The notes: generated by a model not told the origin, from the letters alone. A stretch of DNA of 64,000 bases from Microcebus murinus (GCF_040939455.1 NC_134136.1:106876014-106940013); one strand, 5' to 3'; counted from the stretch's first letter, positions 49,373-60,549 are shown. Numbers and translations: made by a program.

Positions 49373-49738
49373 ATGTGAGGGGGAGATACACATCTTAGGG
49401 TTGTGGTCAGCATAGTGTGGGGGGAGAGGGAATACATCTAAACCTTCCAAGGGAAAGGCTAAGATATACAATGTAACCCAAATGTCAAAAAAAGGGTAAA
49501 AACAAACAAACAAACAAACAAACTTTTATTGGGTGATGAGCAAATGGGAGGGGGGAGGAGGGGAAGAATTTACACTTACAAAATAGGTGTGATGCGCACC
49601 ACCCAAGAGTAGGGCATGCTTGATGTTTTGGCAAGGCGGGGGCAGGGGGAGGGTGTGGGGAGAAATGGCAGGGGCAATATATGTAAACCTAACAATATTT
49701 GTACCCCCATAATATGAAAAAATAAAAAATTAAAAAAA
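49373..49738 (+). mobile_element. young L1 3' end, 5'-truncated
   Basis: Lemur-type L1 3' UTR: GTGATGCGCACCACCCAAGAG, AATATTTGTACCCCCATAATATG, then an AATAAAAAATTAAAAAAA tail. It inserted into the 3' UTR of the old L1. A CAAA repeat (49500-49522) separates two parts. Confidence 0.85.
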
Positions 49739-50022
49739 TATATATGTACAGAGTTTTGTATTTCAATCATTCCTCAACAAAGTGGCTTAAAAAACAACAG
49801 AAATTCTTTACCTCTAAGAGTTTATGTATTAGCCAATTTGGCCAAGCATTTCAGTGTAGGGGTATGGGGAAATCTTCTCATTGAGAAGTAACTATCATAA
49901 ACCTGTTACTTTTATTTTTGTGCACAGAGTTTATATGGCCAGTTGAATAATCTGCTGGAATTCCAGATTCAGGTCTGATTGCCTTCTTCTTCAAAACAGA
50001 TGTGACCAAGATGGAACTATTA

Positions 50023-51278
50023 GGTCATTAAATATGAAATGCCAGATCTCCAATCAAAAGTGTAGATTATTATACCTCAAACAAGAAGCAGTACAATTAA
50101 TTGAAGTATGTGCCTACACTATCAACACAGTTTTGCCATCTTAATGGTAGCCTGTTTATACCAGCAGCAAAGAAGCCTGGAAAGCCAGTGGCAATGAAAT
50201 CACCAAAGGAATTTCCACAGTTTATTGAGAATTGAATATTTTTCCTTGCAACAAGTGGTCTGAAACCTGGAAGAAGTGGTAGTCAGTTGGTGCAAGGCGT
50301 GGTGAATACAGTGCATGACACAGAGTTCCAAGTCCAGCTTCTGTAGTTTGAGCAGGGTTGCTGTGTGACATGTAGTCCAGGGTTGTCTTGCAATAGGGTT
50401 GGCCTGTCTCTATTGACCAATCTTGGCTGCATAATTGTAAGAAATTTCATCATTTCATCCAATTGGTTGCATAGACCTCCACTGTAATCTATTGACCAGG
50501 TTTCATGAAGCTGTAGTGGATAATACAGCACTGGACCATCAGACACAATTAGCTTTTTTTTGATGAATATTTCATTTTGAATAGTGTTTCAGCAATTCAT
50601 CTTTATCCAGCCATTGTGACAAATGCTTGCAATTGTCAAAAAGAACATATTTTTCATCACACATAACAATATAATATAGAAATGGTTCACCTTTTTGTCG
50701 TGATAGCAAAGAAGGGCAAGCTTTGAGATGATTTCCCTTCTGATGCTCATGTAATTCATGTAGTACCCATCTATCCAGCTTCTTTACCTTGCCTATTTGT
50801 TTCAAATGGTCCAATATTGTTGAAATAGTAACATTAAACCTTGTTGCTAATTCACACGTGGGTTGAGATGGATGTGCTTCCACTATAGCTTTCAGCTCAT
50901 CATTATTCACCTTGGTCTCCACCCATGTGGCTCATTTTCAAGATTAAAATCACCAGAACAGAACCTCTCAAACCATCGATGCATTCATTAGCCACATCAT
51001 TCCCAAACACTTCATTGATATTTTAAGCTGTCTTTGCTGCATTGGTTCTATGATGGAACTCATACTCGAAAATATGCTGAAGTTTTGACTTATCCATGGT
51101 TTCACAAAAATTGCTCTAAAAATATTTGAAGGATAATCACAAGCCAAAACATGCATTTGAAAGACTGATAATGTACTTCACAGTAAACATAATACAAGAA
51201 GTGTAAAAGTTAAATGTCAGAAATGTTAACTGCCATACTTAGTTCTCATGGAAATCGGACATTTCATACTTAATAACC
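50023..51278 (-). mobile_element. mariner transposon, near full length, degenerate (copy 2)
   Basis: A second copy of the mariner at 9257-10526, about 1,256 bp, same strand. The left end is TA then GGTCATTAAATATGAAATGCC; the right end inverted reads GGTTATTAAGTATGAAATGTCC, with the TA decayed to CA. The open stretch 50572-50922 encodes a helix-turn-helix part (ELATRFNVTISTILDHLKQI), the GKVKKLDRWVLHEL linker and CDEKYVLFDN, matching the first catalytic aspartate motif of Hsmar1/SETMAR-type transposases. 50283-50546 encodes LLQDNPGLHV, the second aspartate motif. Frameshifts make it inactive. Confidence 0.88.
50572..50922 (-). pseudogene. mariner transposase fragment
   Basis: About 116 open codons of a mariner transposase, the DDE/D enzyme that cuts and pastes its element at TA sites. 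Seen in order: ELKAIVEAHPSQPTCELATR (helix-turn-helix region), RWVLHELHEHQKGNHLKACP (linker) and CDEKYVLFDNCKHLSQWLDK (catalytic region with the first Asp). The initiating codon region is GTG rather than ATG, so the true start lies further upstream. It ends at a stop before the rest of the catalytic core. It is a remnant. Confidence 0.85.
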
Positions 51279-52729
51279 CATATTAAATTTGGTGTGTCCC
51301 TGAGCTGCTAGTTTTTCTTTATTTATACTCATCATGGTCTACACTGTTGCTCAAAACAAAAGACTCTGAATATACTTTGATTCATCTCTCATTCTTCCTC
51401 TGGACTTTCAACATGTATCCTCCTTTGCCAAGTACTGCTGACTTTAATGGGAACTGATGTAAAGAAAAAGGAACGTGTCATGTTAGGATGGGAATAACAG
51501 TCCTGGAGAGATGTGACTGTTAAAGTGCTCATCAAAAATATAACAAGGAAGAATGTGCCTAATTGGCTAGAAGAAAATTAAGACCATGTTCAATAAACAT
51601 AACATTGACCACCTGAGAAAGATAAGCTGGCTGGAGAATGGCCATGAGGAACAGAAGTTTCAACAGAATTTGAGCCACAGAAGCATTTTAATCCAGTTTT
51701 CCCAGAATAATATATTCCCTCCTCATGTTAATTACCATATGGGGGAGGTCAAGATGATGGACTACAAGCAGCCTGCATTCACCCTTTCAAGGAGAGGATT
51801 AAAGGTAGTGGGTAGAGGTTCACGATAGATGGACCATCTCAGAGAGAGCATTGTGAATCATCAAAGAAGCAACTGGAGACAGTCAAAGCAGGGGAGAGAG
51901 AGGCAGGTGATACTCTTGGCAAAATTGGAATGTACCGGAGGGAAGTGTCCACAACCAGGAAAAGGTTAGGGGAGAGATCCGTGGGGCTCTGCACTCCCCC
52001 AGTGTACACAGAAATCTGAACTACAATTTTGGGAAGAGGAAAATGGCGGAGTAGGGGTGCCATCCTGGCTCTCTGCTCCCAGAGCAAATAGTGAAGAAAG
52101 CGGATAGCCACACTCCAGCGATCTACACTTCCACGAGAAATCTGAACTACAGGGAGGCTCATCTACAACAGCAGGCCTCCAAACTGATCAGGGAGCTGTT
52201 TGGAGACTGTAGTAGCACTGAACTGGAGAGAGCTGGTGCAGTGTGGTCCTGCCATATTCTGGTCCCAGGTTGCTGCAACAGAAAGCAAATCTGTGCTCTG
52301 AGCTAACCCCAAGTTCTTGGTCTGCAGAGGGGTTAGCTACACTGCAGGCACCTCCGCATTACCTCTGCCAGGTCAGAGAAGGAGCAGGGAGGGCAGGCAC
52401 TCTCACACACACTCTGGGTGCTGTGAACCCCTAACCCCTTCCCCACCACTGGCTTTCTCGTGGGGGTCTGAGCAGAGCAGGTACCCACCAGCCCTCAGCA
52501 ACTGCCACCACCATCTTGACATTTTAATAGCACCACCACTGTCACCTGCATTGCATTGCAGCAGCTGCCACTGTCGGACCTGAGCAGAGGGAGAACTCCA
52601 GTCACCACGACTCCCCAGCAGGGCACCATATATCACCCCCACCTGGGCAGTTGTGGATGGCCTAGCTGTTGTAGCTGAGGAGTTACCCTGCTGCTGGCTA
52701 TGGTCCTGCAAACCTACAAACCACCCAGG

Positions 52730-53030
52730 CAACAGCCAAGACACCTGAACCGTCCTGCCAAGGTCCCACCCCACCCCTCACACAAGCACCTGCCAAGTTC
52801 TTGATACCCACCCTGACACTGGCTGTGGCCCCGTGACCCTTCCAGGCACTGACCAAGATCCCATAATGTGCCCAGGCACCTGAAAAGGTCCTGTGACATG
52901 TCCAGACACCAGCTACAGTCCCATGACATGCCCAGACACCTATCAACATCCTATGACATGTCCCACTACAGACTGTAGGCACCTACCAAAGTCACACGAC
53001 CTTCCTAGGGGCTGGCCATGATCATGCCAC
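52730..53030 (+). repeat. about 30-bp imperfect tandem repeats in the L1 5' UTR
   Basis: A series of related units such as CCTGTGACATGTCCAGACACC, CCATGACATGCCCAGACACC and CCTATGACATGTCCCACTAC spaced about 30 bp apart, with further diverged units on both sides. It sits in the 5' UTR of the L1 at 51741 and may reflect internal expansion there. Confidence 0.75.
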
Positions 53031-54071
53031 CTGCCTCTATGGGGAGGGACTTGTCAAGCTCCCTGCCCAAGCTTCTAACAGGAGGCCTGGGGACAAACCC
53101 ACCAATCCAAACGAATATCCCTCAGCACCAATTTGTACTGTAACAACCACAAGGAAACAGGATGGTGCGGAAGAACAGGTGTGTTACAGGTTCTCAGTGC
53201 ATACATCCATCTCCCACTGGGTAAGTGTTTCAGAGTAGGACACAAAAGCACTATCTCGGGATTTCTCCTCATCACTAAGTAGGAGAGTTCTAAGCAAAGG
53301 AAAACAGGTGCACCACAAACCTATCATCCCTGAGTTAAGAAAAGATATTTTGGATAAGAAGTAACCAGCAAAATAATTCTGGCAACATGAAAAAAAAAAA
53401 AAAAGCTACTTTGCCATCCCCCAAAAGATCACAATATATCCATAGCAATGGACTCCAACCAAAAGGAAACTGTTGAATATGGGAAATGGAATTCAGAATA
53501 CGGATGATAAACAAGATGAATGGAATTTAAGAGAAAGTTGAAAATCAAAATAAAGAAAAAAGAAAACATTTCAGGGTGGGAATAAAACATATGAAAAACT
53601 CAATAAAGAGATAAACAACATAAGGAAGGATATAACAGAACTTAAAGAAATGAAAGAGTCATTCAGGAAATTATAAAATATAGCATAAATCTTAAACAAC
53701 AGACTAGGACAAACAGAAGAATCTCAGAGCTTAAAGATAAGGCTTTAGAACCAACCTACTCAGTCAGAGACATAGGAAAAAGTAAAAAGAATGAACAATC
53801 ACTCAGAGAAATATGGCACTATGTGTGATGAGCCAATATATGAATTATACATATGAAGTATGCTGGAGGGAGAAGAAGAAAAATCAAAAAACACAGAAAA
53901 ACCTACTCTAGGGAATTACTGAGGAACTTTGCTGGAATTGTCAGAGATTCATATATCCAATACAAGATGGTAAATGAATACCAGGAAGATTCATAGCAAA
54001 CAGCACATCTCCAAGACACATAATCATCAACATGGCCAAAGTCAAAATAAAGGAGAAAATTGTACAAGTTG

Positions 54072-54095
54072 CAAATAAATAAATAAATAAATAAA
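54072..54095. repeat. (AAAT)n microsatellite
   Basis: About six AAAT units within the L1 ORF1 region. Confidence 0.9.
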
Positions 54096-55091
54096 AACTA
54101 ACCTACAAAGGAAAACCCATCAGGCTACAGGCAGACTTCTCAGCAGAGACTTTATAAGCCAGAAGGGATTGGAGCCCCACTGTTATCTTCTTAAACAGAA
54201 CAACTGACATGAATTATTTATCCTAAAAAACTAAGTTTCCTAAATGATAGAGAAATAAAGGCTTTTCCAGACAAGCAAACACTAAGGGAATTTGTACCTA
54301 CTAGATCTGTCATACAGGAAATACTAAGAGGTACATTATATATGTAACAATGCAATCATAGCCACCAGTGTAACAACACCCCAAATTTAAAGCTCACTGT
54401 TCTTATAAAAGAAGTAGCACAAGAGGAAGAACAAAATAATAAAGTATTATCCAACATGATGAACATAATAGCATCCTACATATCAACACTCAATGTAAAT
54501 GGTCTGAAAGTACCACTTGAAAGACTTAGACTGGCTGAATGGATGAAAAAAATACAACCAAAGTATTTTATGTCTCCAGGAAATGCATCTAACCCATAAG
54601 GACACACACAGACTCAAGGCAAAGAGATAGAAAAAAAATATTCTATGAAAATGGAAACCAAATGTGAGTAGGTATATCATTCTCATAACAAATAAAATAG
54701 ACTTTAAATCAACAATGGGAAAATAAGACAAAGATGGTCATTATATAAAGGTAATGGGAGCAATTCAATAATAATACATAATAATCCTAAATATATACAC
54801 ACCTAACAGAGGAGAGTTGAGATTTATAAAGCAAATTCTGCAAGAACTTAACAAAGAAATAAACAGTAGCATTTTTATTGCCAGGGACTTTAATATCCCA
54901 CTAACAGAACTGGACAGGTCATCAAAGTAGAAATTGAATGAGGAAATGATGGATTTAAGTGAGACTTTAGAACAAATGGACCTAACAGACATTTACAGGA
55001 CATTCTACCCAAAAACTACTGAATATATATTCTTCGTATTATCACATGGGACATTTTCCAAGATTGATTATATTTTAGACCACAAAAACAA

Positions 55092-55838
55092 TAAGACAGA
55101 ATAATGGGAAGCAGACATATAAAAAAAATGCTCAACATCTCTAATCATTAGAGAAATGCAAATCAAAACCACAATGACATATCACCTAACCCCAGTGAGA
55201 TTGGCTTGTAACAAAAAATCCCAAAACAACAAATGCTGGTGAAGATGTGGAAAGACACGAACACTCTTACACTGCTGATGGGACTGCAAATTGGTGCGAC
55301 CTCTGTGGAAAAGAATTTGGAGATACCTCAAAGAGCTAAAAATAGAAATATCATTCGTTCCAGCAATAGCATTATTAGGCATCTGCCCAAAAGAGCAAAG
55401 ACATTTGCACCCAAATGTTTATGGCAGCACAATTCACTATTGCAAGGACATGGAAACAACCCAAGTGCCCGTCAATTCGCAAATGGATTATTAAAATTTG
55501 GTATATGTTTACAATGGAATATTACTCAATTCTAAGAAACGACAGTGAGCTAGCACTGCTTATACTATCCTGGATTAAGCTTAAGCCCATTATCCAAAGT
55601 GAGATGACACAAGATCCGAAAAATGGGCTCCACATGTACTTGCCATCAAATTGGTACTGACTGATTAACACTATGGTGCTCAAATGGCGGTGGTATTCAC
55701 CAAGGTTGGGGGGTAGACCCACATCTGAGGGATGTGATGAGCATTGTGGAAGGGAAGGGCATACCTCTAACCTTTGCTAGGGAGAGGCAAGGATATAAAA
55801 TGCAACCATGTACTCTCATATTTTATTGAAATAAAATA
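55092..55838 (+). mobile_element. young L1 3' fragment nested in an older L1
   Basis: A 747-bp, 5'-truncated L1 inserted in ORF2 of the L1 at 51741. It starts TAAGACAGAATAATGGGAAG and runs through ORF2 C-terminal DNA (ATGCTCAACATCTCTAATCA, CACTGCTGATGGGACTGC, CCCAAGTGCCCGTCAATTCG) to a 3' UTR and A-rich end. The host sequence is duplicated as AAAAACAA at 55084-55091 and 55839-55846. Short A-rich duplications are ambiguous, but the host ORF2 reads on across the insertion. Confidence 0.85.
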
Positions 55839-56262
55839 AAAAACAAGTTTCAGCAAATTCAAAAAAATTTAAATCATACGATGAATCTTCTCATACCATA
55901 GTAGAATAAAACCAGAAATCATTCCAAGAGAAACATTCAATTCTACACAAAGTCATGGCAATTAAAAAACCTGCTGAATGATCCTTGGGCCAGTGATCAA
56001 ATTAAGATGGAAATCAAAAGATTCCTTGAACAGAATTTCAAATGGGACACTAGCTTTCAAGATCTATGGAATACAACAATGCAAATCTAATTGGAAAATC
56101 CATAGTCTTAAATGCCTTCATCAAAAAGACAGAAAGATCACAAATTTATTGACCTAATTGCACATCTCAAGGAACTAGAAAAAGAAGAACAAAGCCAACA
56201 GAAGAAAAGAAATAACCAAGCTCAGAGCAGAACTAAAGGAAATGGAAACTAAAAAACAACAA

Positions 56263-56292
56263 AACAAACAAACAAACAAACAAAAAAACAAA
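56263..56292. repeat. (CAAA)n microsatellite
   Basis: ACAACAAAACAAACAAAC-type run within the L1 linker region. Confidence 0.85.
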
Positions 56293-57116
56293 GAAACATG
56301 AAACAGAAAGTTGTTTCTTTGAAAAGATAAACAAAATTGATAGACCACATATCAGATTAAACAGGAATAGAACAAAGGTGGACCATGGGCAGGGTGATAT
56401 TCAAAGGAGAAGAAGAGAGATGTAAAATATTTTAGGATTAGAAAATGGAATCAGAACATGGCTGGGATCTACAGATATTTTGTTATGCAGCAGGCCAATG
56501 TGTTTAAAATAGTTCTCTTAAACAACAAATTCTTAGCAGATATTATAGCAACCATAAATTCTTAAGCCACATTTTAAGAATAAATATACTTTAATAATAA
56601 CAGTTCCATAAAATGTATAAACCTTGAGGTTTCAGTAATATTGTTGACTCTGTGTGTGTACATATGTATCTGTGTGTATGTATGTGTGTATATTGCTGCT
56701 GTTTTCCCCTTGCTCTAAATAAATTAATGGTGTTATTTCTATTTGTCCATTAAGAACATTCAACAAAGACCTTTCACACTGGCCTTCCAGGAAGTCATCA
56801 ATTGTATAATCTATTTTTTAAGTAATAATTTTTCCTGACGTACTCTTCTAGCTCCGACTTATTCCAGGAGAAGAATGTAAGCCAACTGACCCAGGACTAT
56901 CTCATCTGTGAATTAATAAAACTGTTGAACATTTGTCAGTGATTGTATTAACTGGGTGACTTGCCTTCACTTTTACTTTTCTATTATTTTTCTTTTTCAC
57001 AATTAGTTTTTGCCTTTCAGCATTATTTCTTTTTTTCATTAAAAAGTTACTTAGAAAAAACAAAAGAGTGACTCTAACACTTAAATGGAAACCTCTAATT
57101 AACTTAAAAAAAGGTA

Positions 57117-57448
57117 CAGTAGTACCCCCTTATCTGTAGAAGATATGTTCACTCCAAGATTGCCAATGAATGCCTGAAACCATAGATAGTTCCTATCTCT
57201 ATGTATACTAGATTTTTTTCCTATTCATATATACCTATGCTAAAATTTAATTTATATTAATAAATTAGGCCCAGTAAGAGATTAACAAATAATAATAGAG
57301 TAATCATAACAATATAAATATACTGTAATAAAAGTCTCTTTTTATCTTTCTTAAAATATTGTACTGTACTTACCTATTTTCAGACTGTGTCTGATCTCAG
57401 GTAACTAAAACCCTAGAAAGCAAAACTACAGATAATGGGGGACTAATG
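57117..57448. mobile_element. Tigger-type non-autonomous DNA transposon (MER44-like)
   Basis: About 332 bp between TA dinucleotides. Left end CAGTAGTACCCCCTTATCTG; the right end inverted reads CATTAGTCCCCCATTATCTG. The internal text (GAATGCCTGAAACCATAGATAG, TATACCTATGCTAAAATTTAAT, GGCCCAGTAAGAGATTAACAA, TACTGTAATAAAAG) matches the pattern of mammalian Tigger-derived MER elements. No transposase. Confidence 0.75.
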
Positions 57449-58151
57449 TATTAGTGAATTTGAAAGGAATTACTGCTTTAGATCAAAATTTTACCTTTCG
57501 AACAAGAAGTGTTTTATATACACTGCTTGTATGGGTATTTTATTTTCTATAATTTAGTCTTTAAATTTATAATATCTATAAAACATTCTGCTATAGAACA
57601 AGGGCAATAAGATGTGAGTATACAGTGATTTTGTGGTCCTTGTTCATTCAACTATTCTTAATGTTTTCCCAGTCTTAATTCATTTACTGAAACAAATGTA
57701 TTGAAGAAGCCAAACTTGGAAAGCTTAACAATCGGAAGTAAAAACTATTTACCGTATCTGCCCATACACATATATTACTCATTCATTTTATTTTTATATC
57801 AAGTATGCATGTGTAAAGCATTTTTGCTAATTCAATTATCATTATAAATTTATGCATTAGCGAAGACATTCAGTGAAAATAATGCCTACAAATAGGATTT
57901 TTCAGTATGACAGTTGTGTTCAAGAAAGTCATTTTAAGACCTCAATAAGATGAATATGCACTATTTAAAATATCAACTATAAAAATATTTCTATATGCTA
58001 GAAAAAGATTAATTTGTCTGAATTAACAGTATGTTAAAGCAACAGCATAGTCAGAAACAAAGCTTCAAATAAAAGCAATGGTGAAAAGAGACATTAAGAA
58101 ATCTTAGTTAATTAAATTGAGGCAAGCCACAGTGAAAGAGACTATTCATAC

Positions 58152-58307
58152 CTGTCGGCACATGTGATCCCACTGAATATTAAGTTCTCTGAGTTCTGTT
58201 TCAAGTCTGGAAGCAAACTCTGGCTCTGCTTCATTCTTTATCTTCTGTCCACCTTCATTGACACTGTTTAGACTGGGCTGAATTGTCTGAATATCATTGA
58301 CTAAAAG
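58152..58307 (-). CDS. DMD: dystrophin exon 25
   Basis: A 156-bp exon encoding 52 residues, LLVNDIQTIQPSLNSVNEGG through QWDHMCRQ, about residues 1093-1144 of human dystrophin. It covers the middle and last helix of spectrin-like repeat 7. The QWDHMC motif is the conserved tryptophan position of the third helix. The acceptor is TTTCCTTAG before CTTTTAG, and the donor is CGACAG|GTATGA. It is phase 0 at both ends. Intron 24, which separates it from exon 24, is only 1,323 bp, and 323 bp of that is a young Alu. The downstream intron 25 is 15.1 kb. Confidence 0.97.
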
Positions 58308-58489
58308 CTAAGGAAATAATTCAATATAAGTTGGCTAAAAAAAATTACCACCACATATTAAAAATGCAGCATAGCTAGGAATCATGGCATTGCATATGAA
58401 TTTTGTCTTTTAAAATCTGAAAACATATAGCTACAGATATAGATATAGACATCTGCATAGCCGGCTTGAAAAAATGTTCAGTGTTTATT

Positions 58490-58812
58490 TTTTTATTTAT
58501 TTATTTTTTTGAGACAGAGTCTCGTTTTGTTGCCCAGGCTAGAGTGAGTGCCGTGGCATCAGCCTAGCTCACAGCAACCTCAAACTCCTGGGCTCGAGTG
58601 ATCCTTCTGCCTCAGCCTCCCGGGTAGCTGGGACTACAGGCATGCGCCACCATGCCCGGCTAATTTTTTATATATATATCAGTTGGCCAATTAATTTCTT
58701 TCTATTTATAGTAGAGACGGGGTCTCGCTCTTGCTCAGGCTGGCTTTGAACTCCTGACCTTGAGCAATCCGCCCGCCTCGGCCTCCCAAGAGCTAGGATT
58801 ACAGGCGTGAGC
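58490..58812 (-). repeat. Alu, strepsirrhine type, slightly 5'-truncated
   Basis: Antisense Alu with a T/ATTT tail, the internal ATATATATATCAGTTGGCCAAT stretch shared with 2905-3243, and a 5' end at GCTCACGCC, so it lacks the first roughly 18 bases. It has perfect 16-bp target duplications ATGTTCAGTGTTTATT at 58474-58489 and 58813-58828. It lies in intron 24, 183 bp from the exon 25 acceptor (58307). Confidence 0.95.
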
Positions 58813-59334
58813 ATGTTCAGTGTTTATTATGGTATGAGTGAAGTAGGGAATTATCTGTATTCTACTTATATCAGAAACAAAAGGAAATAAATTTGATATT
58901 TTTGGTTAGAAAAATGTGTGAAAATGATGGACTTTATGCATTACTATCTTTGAAAGGATTTTGGTTTTCAAAAGCAGGATATTGCAACAATTGTTTATAG
59001 CATAATGGGTGTGAAAGTTATTTGTAAGGGGGATTTTCTTTTTCAGCTTGTATTTGCAAAAAAAGTTCTTTAAAGACTTAGATTATTTTATTCCTGCTGT
59101 ATGATAATGGTATAATGAATATTATTTCAAAAATCCATATTGTGTTATGTTATAGTATAGTGAATTATACATGAAGGGAGCAACACAGTATGAATAATCA
59201 TTTGTAACAAGATATAGCAAGTAGCTCATGGGATTCTTTACCTTTGAATTCTATTGAATTTTATAATACAATAATCTTATCAAGTGGGGTTTAAGTAAAA
59301 GGCCATGTTTTGACTGTGTCTCAATTATTTAACC

Positions 59335-59565
59335 CAAGGTTTCTCAACATTGGCACCACTGACATTTTGAAGTATATAATTCTTTGTTGTGGAGGGCAAT
59401 TCTGCATGCTCTAGGATATTTAGCAGCATCCCTGCACTCTACCACTAGACACTAGTAGTATCTATCCTCTCCCTCTAAGTTGTGACAACCAAAATGGTCT
59501 CCAGACATTGCAAAATGTCCCCTGGGAAGGGGAAGGACAAAATCACCACTGGTTGTAAACCACTG
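59335..59565 (+). repeat. MER20 hAT-Charlie element
   Basis: About 231 bp: CAAGGTTTCTCAACATTGGCACC, ATAATTCTTTGTTGTGG, AGCAGCATCCCTGC, AGTTGTGACAACCAAAATGG, CATTGCAAAATGTCCCCTGG, AAACCACTG. It is flanked by an 8-bp duplication ATTTAACC / ATCTAACC with one mismatch (59327-59334 and 59566-59573). Complete length. It lies 65 bp from the exon 24 donor. Confidence 0.9.
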
Positions 59566-59630
59566 ATCTAACCAAACCATATTATCCATATAAAAGTCTT
59601 CATATGAAAGGCATCATATAAAAATCTTAC

Positions 59631-59744
59631 CCTGCACTGTTTCAACTGTTTTTTTAGAATTTCTGAATCCCCAAGGGCAGGCCATTCTTCCTTCAGAAAA
59701 ACATCAACTTCAGCCATCCATTTCCTCAAGGTTTTTATGTGATT
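59631..59744 (-). CDS. DMD: dystrophin exon 24
   Basis: A 114-bp exon encoding 38 residues, NHIKTLRKWM through LKKQLKQCR, about residues 1055-1092 of human dystrophin, in spectrin-like repeat 7. The segment KWMAEVDVFLKEEWPALGD carries the aromatic residues that pack the triple helix. The acceptor is TTATTTCAG and the donor CAGG|GTAAGA, a good consensus site. It is phase 0 at both ends. An open frame continues past the donor for a few codons but is intron. A MER20 transposon copy ends only 65 bp downstream of the donor. No stop or frameshift is seen. Confidence 0.97.
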
Positions 59745-60549
59745 CTGAAATAAGAGACCCATTTTAAGGCCTACTTGAGGGTGCTGATTGGTCCTAACAC
59801 AATTCATCATAGTGATAATTCTAAACACAAGCCCAAAAACAATTCCCATGTTTGAAGGATGTCTCTAAGTAGCTCTTCAGGAAAAGTATTTTTACTAGGA
59901 CTGAATTTTTATAGTCTACTGTATGAGCACTGGTGTATGAAGTCTGCTATTGTTAAAAATAAAAAATTACTACCAAATGTGGTTTTATGATGTTACTCTC
60001 GAGAACATTAAATCATATCCCCCTCTAGAGAAATTTTAAGTTACAAAACAACTCATGATAATACTAACAATGTGCCCTTACAGTACATAAAACAAACTAT
60101 GAACAATAAACTCAATGTAATGGTGTCTTTATAGCCTCCCTAAACCTGAACTTCCGCAAATTGTTTTCTACAGTTGACAGTTTAAATAGTCTCTCCAGTT
60201 GGGAAAGTTCATGTCAAAATTTTGTCATCTTTACAGAGACAGCTTTTGCTTTTAATATCTTATTTGCCTGATCAGTTTAAAGTAATTATCAGGTGAAAAA
60301 TGTCATCTTTTATCATTGATAAATAGCCAAGTACCTCCAATGATTCATTCCCATATTTTTTGTTTCTGCTTCTTTGTTTTTTTTTACTACTTTTTAAGTG
60401 TATGATTGTCACTTCTTTATTTCAATATGATTCAACTATGCTGTCCAGATGTGCTATATTCTTCCTGCTTAATTAAATTTCTATTGAAAATATGTGCTTT
60501 GCAGAAAGTTTCCTCTTTCCAATGATTAATAATAATTTAAAAGCATTTG

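Larger units (their letters stand above)
51741..56370 (+). mobile_element. L1 with 5' UTR, ORF1 and partial ORF2, missing its 3' end
   Basis: It starts GGGGGAGGTCAAGATGATGG, the L1 5' end pattern. 51741-53380 is 5' UTR with short tandem repeats, 53440-54330 the ORF1 region (AGACTTCTCAGCAGAGACTTTATAAGCCAGAAG near 54134), and from about 54480 ORF2 with endonuclease DNA (ATATCAACACTCAATGTAAATGG, GGGACTTTAATATCCCAC). A second L1 is inserted at 55092-55838; the outer ORF2 resumes at 55847 (TTTCAGCAAATTCAAAAAAA) and stops near 56370 with no 3' UTR or A tail. Many stops. The 3' end was probably deleted after insertion. Confidence 0.88.
43047..58151 (-). other. DMD: DMD intron 25, transposon-rich
   Basis: A 15.1-kb intron. 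The stretch 45480-57448 is mostly transposon: L2 in both orientations, an inverted L1, a polyadenylated LTR-like retrocopy, an L1 3' end, a mariner, a nested pair of L1s and a Tigger-type element. 43047-44830 and 57450-58151 are AT-rich sequence in which I identify nothing further. Confidence 0.9.
58308..59630 (-). other. DMD: DMD intron 24
   Basis: A short intron of 1,323 bp. An Alu (58490-58812) and a MER20 (59335-59565) make up about 42 percent of it. 58829-59326 is unassigned AT-rich sequence. Confidence 0.92.

Noticed and set aside
52317..52583. Overlapping open frames on both strands around 52090-52980
   Set aside because: They lie in the GC-rich L1 5' UTR with its tandem repeats and have no recognised product.
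59568..59849. Minus-strand 93-codon frame around exon 24 as a separate protein
   Set aside because: It is exon 24 plus read-through of both splice sites.
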